A stretch of 64,000 bases of DNA from Sulfuricella sp. (GTDB lineage Bacteria; Pseudomonadota; Gammaproteobacteria; Burkholderiales; Sulfuricellaceae), in the NCBI GenBank assembly GCA_028713975.1, contig JAQTNE010000012.1, forward strand, positions 16,308-80,307. The letters are read 5' to 3'. This document shows, piece after piece, positions 46,157 through 56,095 of the stretch. The position numbers and the translations under genes were made by a program. Numbering within the stretch: the first letter of the stretch is position 1; every line of letters begins with the position of its first letter. The notes below the pieces were generated by a model. That model searched no databases. It was not told where the DNA came from and saw only the letters and a program-made list of their open reading frames with translations.

Positions 46157-47383
46157 CAATGGAGCGCACTTGATTCGGCTGGGCCTGTTGCGCGCGTCCC
46201 CGCCGCGATCAAAAATCAACTCAACATGATCAAAGGGGATGTGCGATATACGCGCAACAATCGTGGTGCCATTGTGGTGGACATCCCGGCCGGACAAGTG
46301 GCAAGCACAATTTTCGCTTTCAGCGGCACAGCCCCTCTCGTATGGGGTCGCTACAATCAAAGCGGAGCGATAGGGCATATCCAGATCACCAAGATTCTGA
46401 AAATGCCGACAGGACGGCTCAATGTGTATATCGCTGACTACACGCCTGCTGAGGGGAAGAAATGGGCTAAAAACGATCCGCCGTACTATGGCGGGGCAGA
46501 CCCCTTCGCGCCTTTTAGCGGCGGAGACAACCTGTGGCGCAACCTCTCCATCAACGCATTTCTCGCCGTCGTAGGACATGCAATGGCAAGCAATCGTGCA
46601 CATACATCCTATGTCGCCTACCCGAATGTTCGGCAAGACATACAGGTCACCACCAGCGGCGGATGGTTCAGAAAAACCACAACCACGACGGCCAGATATT
46701 ATGTGTCGCCTCACTGGTATGTCGGCACCTCGGTCGAGAACGGCGCCTCCGCCAGCGTGCTCAAGGCGCGTTATAAGGTTCAAGGCTGCAATCCCGCCAA
46801 CGACCCGCGCGATCAGTGCGTCGCCGACGCCGGGGTGAACTTTATCAACTTCGACGGCGGCAATATGCCGAATTCGGAGTACCTGGCCTATCAGCACTCG
46901 GAATCACAGAGCGGACTGACGTTCCTGGCGCAGATCGTTTTTACGGCGATTACGGCCTATATTTCCGGTGGGTTGTTGAGTGATGCGGGTTGGGGGTGGG
47001 CGGCGAATGCAGGTTCTGGAGGAGCTGATATGCTTGGCATGACAGGGCTAGGGTCTGGCGAATGGGCAGCAGTACAGGGCGGGCTTTACGCGGGGGGCAC
47101 CACGGCACTGCGCGGCGGCGGATCGCTGACAGGTGCGCAACCGCAATTTCTTGGGAACGTCGGAGATGGGCAGTTAGCGCCGTCTGGCAACGGTGGCGCT
47201 TGGGATCCGACGCCCAGCGTAAATAGTGGATTCGTGGCCACGGATGCTCGCAATACTCCTGGGGCGGCTGGAGCCTTCTTCGCCCAGGAGCGCAGCACAA
47301 CAGGCTCTTATACGGAAACCAATAACGTGCTATTAATGAAGGAGAATAAGCCGGTGCAGAACGGGGCCATAAATGGCTACTGA
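46157..47383 (+). CDS. Hypothetical secreted-like protein, 5' end lost at the MITE
   Basis: An ATG at 46226 gives 385 aa, but the frame is open all the way to 46157, the first base after the MITE, suggesting the original N-terminus (and any signal peptide) was removed. Features are beta-rich, Tyr/Gly/Asn-rich sequence (TTTTTARYYVSPHWYVGTSV), a hydrophobic stretch (LAQIVFTAITAYISGGLL) and a glycine-rich C-terminal third. It resembles exported proteins of integrative elements, but I cannot name a family. Probably non-functional or newly initiated at 46226. Confidence 0.5.
   Translation, partial: QWSALDSAGPVARVPAAIKNQLNMIKGDVRYTRNNRGAIVVDIPAGQVASTIFAFSGTAPLVWGRYNQSGAIGHIQITKILKMPTGRLNVYIADYTPAEGKKWAKNDPPYYGGADPFAPFSGGDNLWRNLSINAFLAVVGHAMASNRAHTSYVAYPNVRQDIQVTTSGGWFRKTTTTTARYYVSPHWYVGTSVENGASASVLKARYKVQGCNPANDPRDQCVADAGVNFINFDGGNMPNSEYLAYQHSESQSGLTFLAQIVFTAITAYISGGLLSDAGWGWAANAGSGGADMLGMTGLGSGEWAAVQGGLYAGGTTALRGGGSLTGAQPQFLGNVGDGQLAPSGNGGAWDPTPSVNSGFVATDARNTPGAAGAFFAQERSTTGSYTETNNVLLMKENKPVQNGAINGY
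47351..47382 (+). repeat. Right copy of the 32-bp imperfect direct repeat
   Basis: Encodes the last residues KPVQNGAINGY of the 385-aa protein. The left copy at 43449-43480 reads KPVEDGTINGY in the same sense; differences are partly synonymous. Confidence 0.5.
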
Positions 47384-47465
47384 TGACTGACTACAATCAG
47401 AAACGATACGTCAGCCAATATGGCATGCGGACGGGCTGCAAAACAAATCTACGAAGTAAACCGAC

Positions 47466-47981
47466 TTATTTCTTTACGGGGTACTTGAACCAGACCTGCC
47501 CCCGTTTTTCCCAACCCCCTTTTTCGAAGAAGTCGCACTCAACGGTTTGGCTTGTCAGAATAAAGCCTGTCCATCGGCATACCCCTTCGCCCATGTCACC
47601 GTTCTTGCGGGCGATACGAATGACAGTATTCGGCTTTCCACCATTGTATTCCGATGCAACAACCTCAACGATATCTCCCATTTCAATTGTTCCACGCAGT
47701 GGCAGTGGCACATAAGCAAAGAATTTTCCTTTTTCTGGGAATATGTCTCGGAATGGTGTTACTCCAACGTAACTACCTTCGGATATTTCGCCGGCTGGAT
47801 AGCCGGCATTGAGTGCCATCTGGTAAAGATGTCCATTATTGGTTGATTTAATTTCATCCGCCGTTGCAATCTTCCCGACACCAGCCATTAGCCGGGTTCC
47901 AGTCGGCAGAGGCGACCCGCACCCCCCCATAATCACAACAACCCCGACAATCAAAGCAAACGATCTAAACAATTTGAACAT
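47466..47981 (-). CDS. Hypothetical lipoprotein
   Basis: 171 aa from MFKLFRSFALIVGVVVIMGG, with an AAGGGA site upstream. Hydrophobic signal with lipobox MGGC and mature start CGSPLPTGTRLMAGVGKIAT. The body is beta-rich (FFAYVPLPLRGTIEMGDIVE) and it ends with basic residues. Family not recognised. It converges with the 385-aa gene across ~80 bp and may be part of the accessory island. Confidence 0.75.
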   Translation of the reverse strand: MFKLFRSFALIVGVVVIMGGCGSPLPTGTRLMAGVGKIATADEIKSTNNGHLYQMALNAGYPAGEISEGSYVGVTPFRDIFPEKGKFFAYVPLPLRGTIEMGDIVEVVASEYNGGKPNTVIRIARKNGDMGEGVCRWTGFILTSQTVECDFFEKGGWEKRGQVWFKYPVKK

Positions 47982-48102
47982 GACATTCCCTTTTTTATTG
48001 TATGAGGAGATTTTAACAGGGCGTCGTATTGGGGCAATGTTCTCCAACCATGCTTCTGTGATGACCCTGCCGCATGCACTTTTCAGGTTCATTGCCGCAA
48101 AA

Positions 48103-48990
48103 TCAGGCCGGAAACACGCCGGTAGACAGATAGCGGTCGCCACGGTCGCACACGATGGATACGATCACCGCATTCTCGACCTCGGCGGAAAGTCTGAGTG
48201 CAGCCGCCAATGCGCCGCCTGAAGAGATGCCGGCGAAGACACCTTCTTCCGCTGCCAGCCGCCGCGTCATTTCCTCGGCCTCTTGCTGACTGACTTCGAT
48301 CACCCGGTCAATCTGTTTGAAATCGCAGATTTTCGGCAGGTAAGCCGCCGGCCACTTGCGGATGCCGGGTATCTGCGAGCCATCGCTGGGCTGCACGCCG
48401 ACAATCTGGATCGCGGGGTTTTGTTCCTTGAGATAGCACGAGCAGCCCATGATGGTGCCGGTGGTACCCATGCTACTGACAAAATGGGTGATTTTTCCCT
48501 GCGTGTCGCGCCAGATTTCCGGGCCGGTGCCTTCATAGTGCGCAAGAGGATTGTCTGGACTGGAAAACTGGTCGAGGATCACGCCCCGGCCCTCGTCGCG
48601 CATCCGGTTGGCGGCGTCAATCGCCGCTTCCATGCTGCCTGCCTTCGGCGTCAGCACGATTTCTGCGCCGAATGCGCGCATCACCTGGCGCCGTTCCACG
48701 CTCATGTGCTCCGGCATCACCAACACCATTTTGTAACCGCGCATCGCCGCCGCCATCGCCAGCGCAATGCCGGTATTGCCGCTGGTCGCCTCGATCAGGG
48801 TATCGCCCGGCTTGATCTCGCCGCGCGCTTCCGCCCGCGCTATCATCGAAAGCGCCGCCCGATCCTTGACCGAACCAGCCGGATTGTTGCCTTCCAGCTT
48901 CACCAGCACGATATTGCCGGTCTTGCCCGGCAGGTGTTTCAGCCTGACCAGCGGCGTGTTGCCGACGAATTCTTCGATAGTTTTAAACAT
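48103..48990 (-). CDS. cysM: Cysteine synthase B
   Basis: 295 aa PLP enzyme, O-acetylserine (thiol)lyase isoform CysM. The PLP lysine is in KLEGNNPAGSVKDRAALSMI (about residue 42), the phosphate-binding loop is EATSGNTGIALAMAAAMRGY, and SSGGALAAAL is near the end. CysM can use thiosulfate as well as sulfide. It overlaps the GGLEF gene upstream by 8 bp. Confidence 0.95.
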   Translation of the reverse strand: MFKTIEEFVGNTPLVRLKHLPGKTGNIVLVKLEGNNPAGSVKDRAALSMIARAEARGEIKPGDTLIEATSGNTGIALAMAAAMRGYKMVLVMPEHMSVERRQVMRAFGAEIVLTPKAGSMEAAIDAANRMRDEGRGVILDQFSSPDNPLAHYEGTGPEIWRDTQGKITHFVSSMGTTGTIMGCSCYLKEQNPAIQIVGVQPSDGSQIPGIRKWPAAYLPKICDFKQIDRVIEVSQQEAEEMTRRLAAEEGVFAGISSGGALAAALRLSAEVENAVIVSIVCDRGDRYLSTGVFPA

Positions 48991-49975
48991 TTTCGTTCAT
49001 TTCCTCTTGTGGCGCAGACTGGTAAAGCTGGTCGCATTCGCCGATCACGCCGGCCATGGTGACGCAGTTTCTGCCGCTTTTCTTTGAATGTGCGGCCGCC
49101 CTCCCCGCACGGGCAAACAGCTCCTGGCTGCTTTCTCCCTGCATCAGCATAGCCACGCCGAAGCTGGCGGTAAGCGGCCTTACCATGGGCAAAATGATCT
49201 GGTTTTCCAGTTCCATACGCAACCGCTCGGCCACAATCAGCGCGCCCATTTCATTGGTTTCCGGCAGTAGCACGGCAAACTCCAGGCCGCCATAGCGCAC
49301 CGCCAGGTCGGTGGTGCGCACCGAACGAGTGATGATCGTCGCCACATGCTGTAGCAACTCATCGCCCACTTCGCGGCCATAGGTTTCGTTCACCCCGCCG
49401 AAATCATCCATCTCCATCAGCATCAGCCCAAGCGGGCGGCGATAGCGCTCCCAACGGGCGATTTCCTCGCTGATTCGGTCATCCAGGCTCCTGCGGTTGG
49501 CCAAGCCAGTCAGGGTATCCTGGCGCTTGAGTGCCTCGACCGCCTCCAGCGCCTTTTGCAGCGCCTGGTTGCGCCGCGTCAGCGCGCGTTCGGCCTCTTC
49601 CAGCTCCCGGCCTAGCCGCTCGATCGTGCCATTCAACTGCCGGTATGCCGACACGCCCACCTCGGCAGCGACCAGCCAGCCTGCTCCGGCACGATAAATA
49701 TTGCCGGACAAGACATGTTCGCCATTCTGCGAATCGGTGAAAACAACCGGGCCGGAATACATTCTGCCGTCCGGCCCAGCGACTGCTTGTGCGAGCTCCG
49801 CCATATTAGGCCGGGTCAGATGCGCTCCGCTTCCTGCCGCATCCGGCTCTGTCACTGCATCAAAAAAACCCTGATTGGATTCGGCGACCCGACCCGACTC
49901 ATCCAGCAGCGCCACGGCTACCGCATGCAGTTCCATCGCCCAGGCTGGTGCCCGCGAAACCTTCGTGTCAGACAA
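48983..49975 (-). CDS. PAS-like/coiled-coil protein with degenerate GGDEF (GGLEF)
   Basis: 330 aa, cytoplasmic. A PAS-like N-terminal domain (about 15-115), a coiled coil (about 115-160) and a GGDEF domain (about 160-310). The catalytic signature reads YGGLEFAVLLPE, with Leu in place of the metal-binding Asp/Glu, while the inhibitory RxxD site (RTTD) is intact five residues upstream. It is therefore likelier to bind than to make c-di-GMP. Start is TTG at 49975 or ATG at 49936; neither has a strong ribosome-binding site. Confidence 0.85.
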   Translation of the reverse strand: MSDTKVSRAPAWAMELHAVAVALLDESGRVAESNQGFFDAVTEPDAAGSGAHLTRPNMAELAQAVAGPDGRMYSGPVVFTDSQNGEHVLSGNIYRAGAGWLVAAEVGVSAYRQLNGTIERLGRELEEAERALTRRNQALQKALEAVEALKRQDTLTGLANRRSLDDRISEEIARWERYRRPLGLMLMEMDDFGGVNETYGREVGDELLQHVATIITRSVRTTDLAVRYGGLEFAVLLPETNEMGALIVAERLRMELENQIILPMVRPLTASFGVAMLMQGESSQELFARAGRAAAHSKKSGRNCVTMAGVIGECDQLYQSAPQEEMNENV

Positions 49976-50046
49976 CTCGCACCCGCTTTCCAGATCAACT
50001 ATCCAGCAATCAATTTATCGCATTTATCCTAAACACTCAAATAGCA

Positions 50047-50071
50047 ACAGCCCCGCGAGCGGGGCTGTTCA
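50047..50071 (-). terminator. Terminator after the ComEA-like gene
   Basis: AACAGCCCCGC pairs with GCGGGGCTGTT around a 3-nt loop, about 25 nt after the stop. T-run is weak, so termination efficiency is uncertain. Confidence 0.65.
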
Positions 50072-50092
50072 GGACGGGGCAAGTGAAAGCGC

Positions 50093-50461
50093 TTACTTCG
50101 CTGCGGCGCCTTTTTTGTCATCCTCTTTCTTGCCGGACTTGCTGTCTTTCTTGGCCGGTGCAGCCTCTTTCTTGGCCTTGCTTTCCATTTTGGCAGGTGC
50201 GGCGCCGCCGTTCACCGTCAAGTCGGCGCGCAGTTTATCCACCGTTTTCTTGCCGAATCCGGACACCTTCTCGAGATCATCCACCGACTTGAATGGGCCA
50301 TTCTTGGTGCGGTAATCAATAATGGCCTTGGCCTTGACCGGGCCGACGCCATTCAGTGTGTCGAGCTCCGCCTGGCTGGCGGTGTTCAGGTTGACGGTAG
50401 CGGCAAATGCGGCACTGGCAAAAGCGAAACAGGCGATCAGGACAAGCAACAGTTTTTTCAT
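50093..50461 (-). CDS. comEA: ComEA-like helix-hairpin-helix protein
   Basis: 122 aa from MKKLLLVLIACFAFASAAFA, a signal peptide. The HhH DNA-binding domain (about 25-85) reads VNLNTASQAELDTLNGVGPV and KAKAIIDYRTKNGPFKSVDD. The C-terminal ~35 residues are Lys/Ala/Asp-rich and disordered, as in small Gram-negative ComEA proteins that bind incoming DNA in the periplasm. It would hand DNA to ComEC at 10.7-13 kb. Confidence 0.88.
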   Translation of the reverse strand: MKKLLLVLIACFAFASAAFAATVNLNTASQAELDTLNGVGPVKAKAIIDYRTKNGPFKSVDDLEKVSGFGKKTVDKLRADLTVNGGAAPAKMESKAKKEAAPAKKDSKSGKKEDDKKGAAAK

Positions 50462-50522
50462 GGCATTCCCCTTTGTGTTAATCACGTAATAAAGATTACC
50501 CAACCTAAATAACGCCAGCGCA

Positions 50523-51518
50523 TCAACCGCGTTGACGCAGATGTTCCACATAACGCTCCACGCCCTGCTCCACGGTCAGCAGCGAATCGTTGTAACCGGC
50601 AGCGCGCAGCGCTGAAATGCCGGCCTGGGTGAAGCTCTGGTACTTGCCCTTGAGCGCTTCCGGGAAAGCCACGTATTCGACCAGTCCCTGTGCCTGCATC
50701 TCGGCCAAGCCAAGAACTGCCTCGCCCTTGGCCTTGCGGCAGGAATTCACTGCGGCCACCGCCACGTCGTTGAAAGTCTGGCTGTTGCCGGTGCCGAGGT
50801 TGAAGATACCGGATTGTTCGGGATGATCGAGGAACCACAGGTTGATCTTGACTACGTCCTCCACCGAAACGAAATCGCGCCGCTGTTCGCCGTTGGCGTA
50901 GCCGTCGCAGCCTTCGAACAGCTTGACCTTGCCTTCGGCCTGGTACTGGTTGAAGAAATGGAAGGCGACCGAAGCCATGCGCCCCTTGTGCTGCTCGCGC
51001 GGGCCATAGACGTTGAAGTAGCGGAAGCCGACGATCTGCGCGGTCTTGTTTTGCCACATACGGCGCACATACTGGTCGAACAGGAACTTGGAATAGCCGT
51101 AGACGTTGAGCGGCGCTTCATGTTCGCGCGATTCGCTGAACACCGTGCCGCCGCCGTAAACGCTGGCGGAAGAGGCATACAGCAAGGGCACGCCCTCATT
51201 CTGGCAATAGTCCAGCAGCGATACGGTGTAGCGGTAATTGTTCTCCATCATGTAACGGCCATCGGTTTCCATGGTGTCGGAGCAAGCGCCCTCGTGGAAG
51301 ATGGCGGCGACTTCGCCTTCGAAAGCGCCGTCCAGGATCAGGTCGAGAAAATCTTCCTTGTCCAGGTAGTCGGCGATTTCGCAGTCCACCAGGTTCTTGA
51401 ACTTGTCGGCCTTCTTCATGTTGTCGACCGCGATGATGTCGGTGATGCCGCGGTCATTCAGACCCTTGACGATGTTGGCGCCGATGAAGCCGGCCGCGCC
51501 GGTAACGATGTAATGCAT
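50523..51518 (-). CDS. hldD: ADP-L-glycero-D-manno-heptose-6-epimerase
   Basis: 331 aa extended SDR. NADP-binding [20 protein letters not shown] at the start, catalytic [10 protein letters not shown] (Tyr-x3-Lys) at about 138-147, and [11 protein letters not shown]. It makes ADP-L-glycero-D-manno-heptose for LPS core, the last step after HldA. It follows hldA by 13 bp. Confidence 0.96.
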   Translation of the reverse strand: MHYIVTGAAGFIGANIVKGLNDRGITDIIAVDNMKKADKFKNLVDCEIADYLDKEDFLDLILDGAFEGEVAAIFHEGACSDTMETDGRYMMENNYRYTVSLLDYCQNEGVPLLYASSASVYGGGTVFSESREHEAPLNVYGYSKFLFDQYVRRMWQNKTAQIVGFRYFNVYGPREQHKGRMASVAFHFFNQYQAEGKVKLFEGCDGYANGEQRRDFVSVEDVVKINLWFLDHPEQSGIFNLGTGNSQTFNDVAVAAVNSCRKAKGEAVLGLAEMQAQGLVEYVAFPEALKGKYQSFTQAGISALRAAGYNDSLLTVEQGVERYVEHLRQRG

Positions 51519-51530
51519 GGTTTTATCCTT

Positions 51531-52463
51531 TTATTTGTTCAATTCAGCCATCAATTCTTCACGGTTCGCCACCGCCGTTCCCAGCTTGCCGACCACGATG
51601 CCGGCGGCAAGATTGGCGATGTGCACCGCTTCCGGCAAATCTGATCCGGCCGCCAGCATCACGCCCAGGGTGGCGATGACGGTATCTCCTGCACCGCTGA
51701 CGTCGTACACCTCGCGCGCCAAGGCCGGCTCGTGCGTCGCCCCCTGCTCGCGGAACAGCGTCATGCCTTCTTCGCTGCGGGTCACCAGTAGTGCTCGCAA
51801 ATCCAGCTCATGCCGCAACTGCTGCGCCTTGCGCGTCAATTCTTCCTCGCTTTTCCAGCTTCCCGCCACTTCGCGGAACTCGCTGCGGTTGGGCGTCAGC
51901 AAAGTAGCGCCGCTGTAGCGCCCGTAATCGTCGCCCTTGGGATCGACCAGCACCGGCTTGTGCATGGCATTGGCCAGCGCGATCATTTGCCGAATATGCG
52001 TCAGCCCGCCCTTGCCGTAATCCGACAAGATCACCACATCGGCGTCCGCCAGCATTTTCTCGAAATCGGCCAGCTTGCTGAGCAACACTTCATGGCTCGG
52101 CGAGGTTTCAAAATCGATGCGCAGCAACTGCTGCTGGCGCCCGATCACGCGCAGCTTGATGGTGGTATCCAGGCCCTCATCGCGATGCAGCACCACCTTG
52201 ACGTTTTCGCTGTGCAGCAGGCGCGCCAGGCTGTCGCCCGCCTCGTCCCTGCCGGCCACCGACAGCAGGGAAACCTTTGCCCCCAGCGCCGCCGCATTGC
52301 GCGCCACGTTGGCGGCGCCCCCCGGTCGCTCTTCGGTGCGACCGACGTGCACCACCGGCACCGGCGCCTCGGGTGAAATACGGCTCACCTCGCCGAACCA
52401 GTAACGATCCAGCATGATGTCGCCAACGACTAATACACGGGCATTTTCGAAGTTAGGTAGCAT
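51531..52463 (-). CDS. hldA: D-glycero-beta-D-manno-heptose-7-phosphate kinase
   Basis: 310 aa PfkB-family kinase. The ATG gives MLPNFENARVLVVGDIMLDR; a TTG 9 nt upstream is possible. The substrate/ATP motifs are TPNRSEFREVAGSW and DVSGAGDTVIATLGVML (catalytic Asp). The C-terminal cytidylyltransferase domain of bifunctional HldE is absent, so a separate HldC must exist elsewhere. First committed gene of the heptose pair. Confidence 0.93.
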   Translation of the reverse strand: MLPNFENARVLVVGDIMLDRYWFGEVSRISPEAPVPVVHVGRTEERPGGAANVARNAAALGAKVSLLSVAGRDEAGDSLARLLHSENVKVVLHRDEGLDTTIKLRVIGRQQQLLRIDFETSPSHEVLLSKLADFEKMLADADVVILSDYGKGGLTHIRQMIALANAMHKPVLVDPKGDDYGRYSGATLLTPNRSEFREVAGSWKSEEELTRKAQQLRHELDLRALLVTRSEEGMTLFREQGATHEPALAREVYDVSGAGDTVIATLGVMLAAGSDLPEAVHIANLAAGIVVGKLGTAVANREELMAELNK

Positions 52464-52490
52464 AATCTTCAAATAAAAAAAGCATTCTCA

Positions 52491-52560
52491 CCGCTGAGGA
52501 CGCAGAGGAAAGTCAATATCAAAACCTCTGCGTCCTCAGCGTCCTCAGCGTCCTCTGCGG
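52491..52560. repeat. Intergenic inverted repeat between hldA and ugd
   Basis: CGCTGAGGACGCAGAGG and CCTCTGCGTCCTCAGCG pair around an AT-rich loop, followed by a second copy of CGTCCTCAGCGTCCTCTGCGG. This CGCAGAGG-type repeat is common between genes in related bacteria. It may act as a terminator or mRNA stabiliser; no T-run follows. Confidence 0.7.
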
Positions 52561-52571
52561 TTATCCAGATT

Positions 52572-53894
52572 TTACAAACGACCAATCGCGAAATACTCGA
52601 TCCCCGCAGCCCGCACGTCTTTCGGCTCATACAGGTTGCGGCCATCGAAAATTACCGGCGTTTTCAAACTGGATTTTACGCTGGCGAAATTCGGCACGCG
52701 GAATACCTGCCATTCGGTCACGATGACCAGGGCATCGGCACCTTCCAGCGCGGACATCGGCGCATCCACCAGTTTCAGGCGGGGATCGTCACCAAAAATC
52801 CGCCTGGTTTCATGCATGGCCACCGGGTCGTAGGCTGTCACGGTCGCGCCGCGTGCCCACAGTCCCTTGATCAGCACGCGGCTGGGCGCATCACGCATGT
52901 CGTCGGTGTTGGGCTTGAATGCCAGGCCCCACAGGGCGAAGTTCTTGCCGGACAGGTCGTTGCCGAAGCGGGCGGTGATCTTGTCCAGCAGCACTTCTTT
53001 CTGGCGCTCGTTGGCGGTTTCGACGGCATTGAGTATTCTCAGGTCGCTGCCATATTCCTTGGCGGTGCGCTGCAGGGCCTGCACGTCCTTGGGGAAGCAG
53101 GAGCCGCCGTAGCCGCAGCCGGCATAGAGAAAATGATAGCCAATGCGTGGGTCGGAGCCGATGCCATGACGCACGTTCTCGATGTCCGCGCCCATTTTTT
53201 CGGCCAGCAGCGCGAGTTCGTTCATGAACGAAATGCGCGTGGCGAGCATGGCGTTGGCGGCATATTTGGTCAGCTCGGCGGACTTGATGTCCATCATGAT
53301 CAGGCGCTCGTGATTGCGCTGGAATGGCGCATACAGCGAGCGCATCAATTCCACGGCACGGGAGTCGTCAGTGCCGACCACGATGCGATCGGGACGCATG
53401 AAGTCATCCACTGCCGCGCCTTCCTTGAGGAACTCGGGATTCGAGGCGATGCTGAATTCAATCTTGGCGCCGCGTTTGGCAAGCTCTTCCTGCACTGCCG
53501 CGCGCACCTTGTCGGCAGTCCCGACCGGCACCGTGGATTTGTCCACGATCACCGTATATTCCTGCATGCTCTGGCCGATGGCGCGCGCCGCCGCCACCAC
53601 ATACTGCAAGTCGGCGGAGCCATCCTCGTCCGGCGGGGTGCCGACGGCGATGAACTGGATCGCCCCATGTTTGGCGCTTTCAGTCGGGTCGGTGGTGAAT
53701 CGCAAACGACCGGCAGCCACGTTGCGTTTGACCATATCTTCCAGACCCGGCTCGTAAATCGGGATGCCGCCGTTGTTGAGAATATTGATCTTGTTCACGT
53801 CCACGTCCAGGCACAGTACGTCGTTACCCACTTCCGCCAGGCAGGTGCCTGTCACCAGGCCGACGTAGCCGGTGCCGATTACGCTTACTTTCAT
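52572..53894 (-). CDS. ugd: UDP-glucose 6-dehydrogenase
   Basis: 440 aa. NAD-binding [20 protein letters not shown] at the N-terminus, catalytic Cys in [17 protein letters not shown] (about residue 260) and the C-terminal UDP-binding domain. It oxidises UDP-glucose to UDP-glucuronate for envelope polysaccharides. It overlaps pyrF by 4 bp (ATGA). Confidence 0.97.
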   Translation of the reverse strand: MKVSVIGTGYVGLVTGTCLAEVGNDVLCLDVDVNKINILNNGGIPIYEPGLEDMVKRNVAAGRLRFTTDPTESAKHGAIQFIAVGTPPDEDGSADLQYVVAAARAIGQSMQEYTVIVDKSTVPVGTADKVRAAVQEELAKRGAKIEFSIASNPEFLKEGAAVDDFMRPDRIVVGTDDSRAVELMRSLYAPFQRNHERLIMMDIKSAELTKYAANAMLATRISFMNELALLAEKMGADIENVRHGIGSDPRIGYHFLYAGCGYGGSCFPKDVQALQRTAKEYGSDLRILNAVETANERQKEVLLDKITARFGNDLSGKNFALWGLAFKPNTDDMRDAPSRVLIKGLWARGATVTAYDPVAMHETRRIFGDDPRLKLVDAPMSALEGADALVIVTEWQVFRVPNFASVKSSLKTPVIFDGRNLYEPKDVRAAGIEYFAIGRL

Positions 53895-54595
53895 AGTCCC
53901 ACTCCATTAATTTCAAGATTGATATTCTGTAGCGCCAGCAGGGGATCGGCTGCCTTGGTAACAGGCCGGCCAATCACCAGATAATGCGAGCCGAGGCGGA
54001 TGGCTTCCGCCGGCGTGACGATGCGGGTCTGGTCGTCCTGCGCGGCATTGGCCGGGCGGATACCGGGCGTCACCAGGCAAAAATCCGTTCCCAGTTCCTG
54101 TCGCAACAATGAGGCTTCCTGCGCCGAGCACACCACGCCGTCGAGACCGCTTGCCTGCGCCAACCCGGCCAACCGCAGCACGGTTTCGCGCGGCTCGCCG
54201 GCAATGCCAAGCTCGTTCAAATCTTCCCGACCCATGCTGGTCAGCACCGTCACCGCAATCAGCCTGGGGCGTTTGGCGGTGCCCTCCAGCGCTTCACGCG
54301 CCGCCTCCATCATGCGCCTGCCGCCCAGGGCATGCACGTTCAGCATCCAGACCCCGAGCCGAGCCGCGGCCTTGCAGGCAGAAGCGACGGTGTTCGGGAT
54401 GTCGTGGAATTTCAGGTCGAGAAACACTTCGAAGCCAAGCGCACTGAGATTTTCCACCAAAGCCGGCCCAGCGGCGGTAAACAGCTCCTTGCCGACCTTG
54501 AGCCGGCATGCGGCGGGGTCGAGCCTTTCCGCCAGCGCCAGCGCATCCTGGCGGGTAGAAAAATCAAGGGCGACGATGATTTTCGGGTCGTTCAT
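53891..54595 (-). CDS. pyrF: Orotidine 5'-phosphate decarboxylase
   Basis: 234 aa from ATG (a GTG 6 nt earlier is possible). The catalytic Asp-Lys set is in [20 protein letters not shown], phosphate-binding [10 protein letters not shown] and the late RPVTKAADP loop are present. It makes UMP, the last step of de novo pyrimidine synthesis. It lies between lapB and ugd, as in many betaproteobacteria. Confidence 0.96.
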   Translation of the reverse strand: MNDPKIIVALDFSTRQDALALAERLDPAACRLKVGKELFTAAGPALVENLSALGFEVFLDLKFHDIPNTVASACKAAARLGVWMLNVHALGGRRMMEAAREALEGTAKRPRLIAVTVLTSMGREDLNELGIAGEPRETVLRLAGLAQASGLDGVVCSAQEASLLRQELGTDFCLVTPGIRPANAAQDDQTRIVTPAEAIRLGSHYLVIGRPVTKAADPLLALQNINLEINGVGL

Positions 54596-54602
54596 ATTCA
54601 CA

Positions 54603-55799
54603 TCAAATCTTCAAGCCGGACTTCTTGCCCGGCACTTCGTTTTCTTCGCTGCGACGCGGCGGATAAGTCTCCCACTTGCCACAGGCGGGGCAATGCCAGA
54701 AATACTGGCGCGCCCTGAACCCGCAATGATCGCAGCGGTACAGCGCCAGCCCGGCGGAGTGCTGGTGGATCAGGTTATGCACCAGTTGCAGATCCTGCCT
54801 GCGCTCAGCCGGCGCCTCCAGCAACTGCGCCTCCAGCAGCCGATCCAGACCGCGCATGCTGGGATTGCGCCGCAATTCGTCGCGCGCCAACCGGTAAGCG
54901 ACCTGCGGCCCATCGGTTTCCAGCACGGCCTGGAAAATCACATTCAGCATATCCAGTGAGCCATAGCGCGCCAGGTAGCCGCGCAGCAGATCCATGCCTT
55001 CGGTGAAGCGGTCGAGTGCGCGATGGCTCACCAGCAAGCGTTCTGCCACCAAGGCCAAGTGCGCGGGATTCTGTGTTTCAACCCGCTTCCACCACTGTAT
55101 CGCCGCCTCGTGCCGGCCTTCGGCGATCTCAATATCGCCCAGCAGGATATTGGCGCGCACACTGTCGCGGTTCACCCCCAGCGCCTCTTCCAGATGCCGC
55201 CGTGCCGCAGCATGATCGGAATGAGCAATTTCGCTGGCTGCCAGCTCGCAATAAAAATGGGCGATCTCGATCTGGTAGGAACGATTGGAAATCTCGCCCA
55301 GCCGGCGGGCCGCGTCAACCGCCTTGAGCCAGTCTTTTTCCAGCACGTAGATTTCCAGCAGGAATTTCAAGGCCGGACTGGAAGAACGTGTTTTTTGTAG
55401 TTCGCTGAAGACCTGTTCGGCGCGATCCAGCAGGCCGGCTTTCAGGTAGTCCTGACCCAGTTCGTTCATCGCGGTCAGCTTCTTTTCCTCGCTCAAGTCG
55501 TTATGCTCCAGCAGGCTCTGGTGCATGCGAATGGCGCGCTCGACTTCGCCGCGTCGGCGAAACAGGCTACCGAGGGCAAACTGCAATTCGACCGTTTCGG
55601 TGTCGGCCTTGGCAATTTCGATAAATGCCTCGATCGCCTTGTCGGTCTGTTCGTTAAGAAGGAAATTCAGCCCCTGGAAATAGGAGGCGGGCAGCCGGCG
55701 CGATTCCGACAGGACATGATTGATATCGATGCGCGCTGCCATCCAACCCAGGCTGAAGAACAACGGAATAAACAGGAGCCACCAGTATTCGAATTCCAT
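54603..55799 (-). CDS. lapB: LPS assembly protein LapB (YciM)
   Basis: 398 aa. An N-terminal TM anchor (about 5-22), then about nine TPR repeats ([40 protein letters not shown]), and a C-terminal rubredoxin-type zinc domain with [19 protein letters not shown]. In E. coli it recruits LpxC to FtsH and so limits LPS synthesis. It is paired with lapA. The yccA-like gene of this window is also FtsH-related. Confidence 0.95.
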   Translation of the reverse strand: MEFEYWWLLFIPLFFSLGWMAARIDINHVLSESRRLPASYFQGLNFLLNEQTDKAIEAFIEIAKADTETVELQFALGSLFRRRGEVERAIRMHQSLLEHNDLSEEKKLTAMNELGQDYLKAGLLDRAEQVFSELQKTRSSSPALKFLLEIYVLEKDWLKAVDAARRLGEISNRSYQIEIAHFYCELAASEIAHSDHAAARRHLEEALGVNRDSVRANILLGDIEIAEGRHEAAIQWWKRVETQNPAHLALVAERLLVSHRALDRFTEGMDLLRGYLARYGSLDMLNVIFQAVLETDGPQVAYRLARDELRRNPSMRGLDRLLEAQLLEAPAERRQDLQLVHNLIHQHSAGLALYRCDHCGFRARQYFWHCPACGKWETYPPRRSEENEVPGKKSGLKI

Positions 55800-55810
55800 A
55801 ACAAAGCCGG

Positions 55811-56086
55811 CTAGCCGCCGTCCTTCACATCATGCGCCTGCACCTTGGCCCGCATTTCCCGTTTAAGGGACAGAATTTCGCGCCTCTGCCGGAACAGGAA
55901 GCCCAGGCTGGCCGCGATGCCCACGGCAACGCCTGCACAGAAAAATACCAGTATCACCAGAGCCAGCGGCGCCTGCCACTGGTACCCCTGGTAATAGTGA
56001 ACTGCAATTATATCGCTGTTCTTGACCGCAAAGCCCAAGGCCAGCAGAAACAGAACAAGACCAGACAACCAGGACAAGTAGCGCAT
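55811..56086 (-). CDS. lapA: LapA domain inner-membrane protein
   Basis: 91 aa from MRYLSWLSGLVLFLLALGFA. Two TM helices (about 4-22 and 40-62) with a short periplasmic loop, then a cytoplasmic coiled-coil tail (REILSLKREMRAKVQAHDVK). LapA works with LapB in LPS quality control. A longer upstream frame runs into a repeat and is rejected. Confidence 0.9.
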   Translation of the reverse strand: MRYLSWLSGLVLFLLALGFAVKNSDIIAVHYYQGYQWQAPLALVILVFFCAGVAVGIAASLGFLFRQRREILSLKREMRAKVQAHDVKDGG

Positions 56087-56095
56087 TATGCCTCG

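Noticed and set aside
52812..53984. 390-codon + strand frame opposite ugd
   Set aside because: Antisense shadow; ugd is certain.
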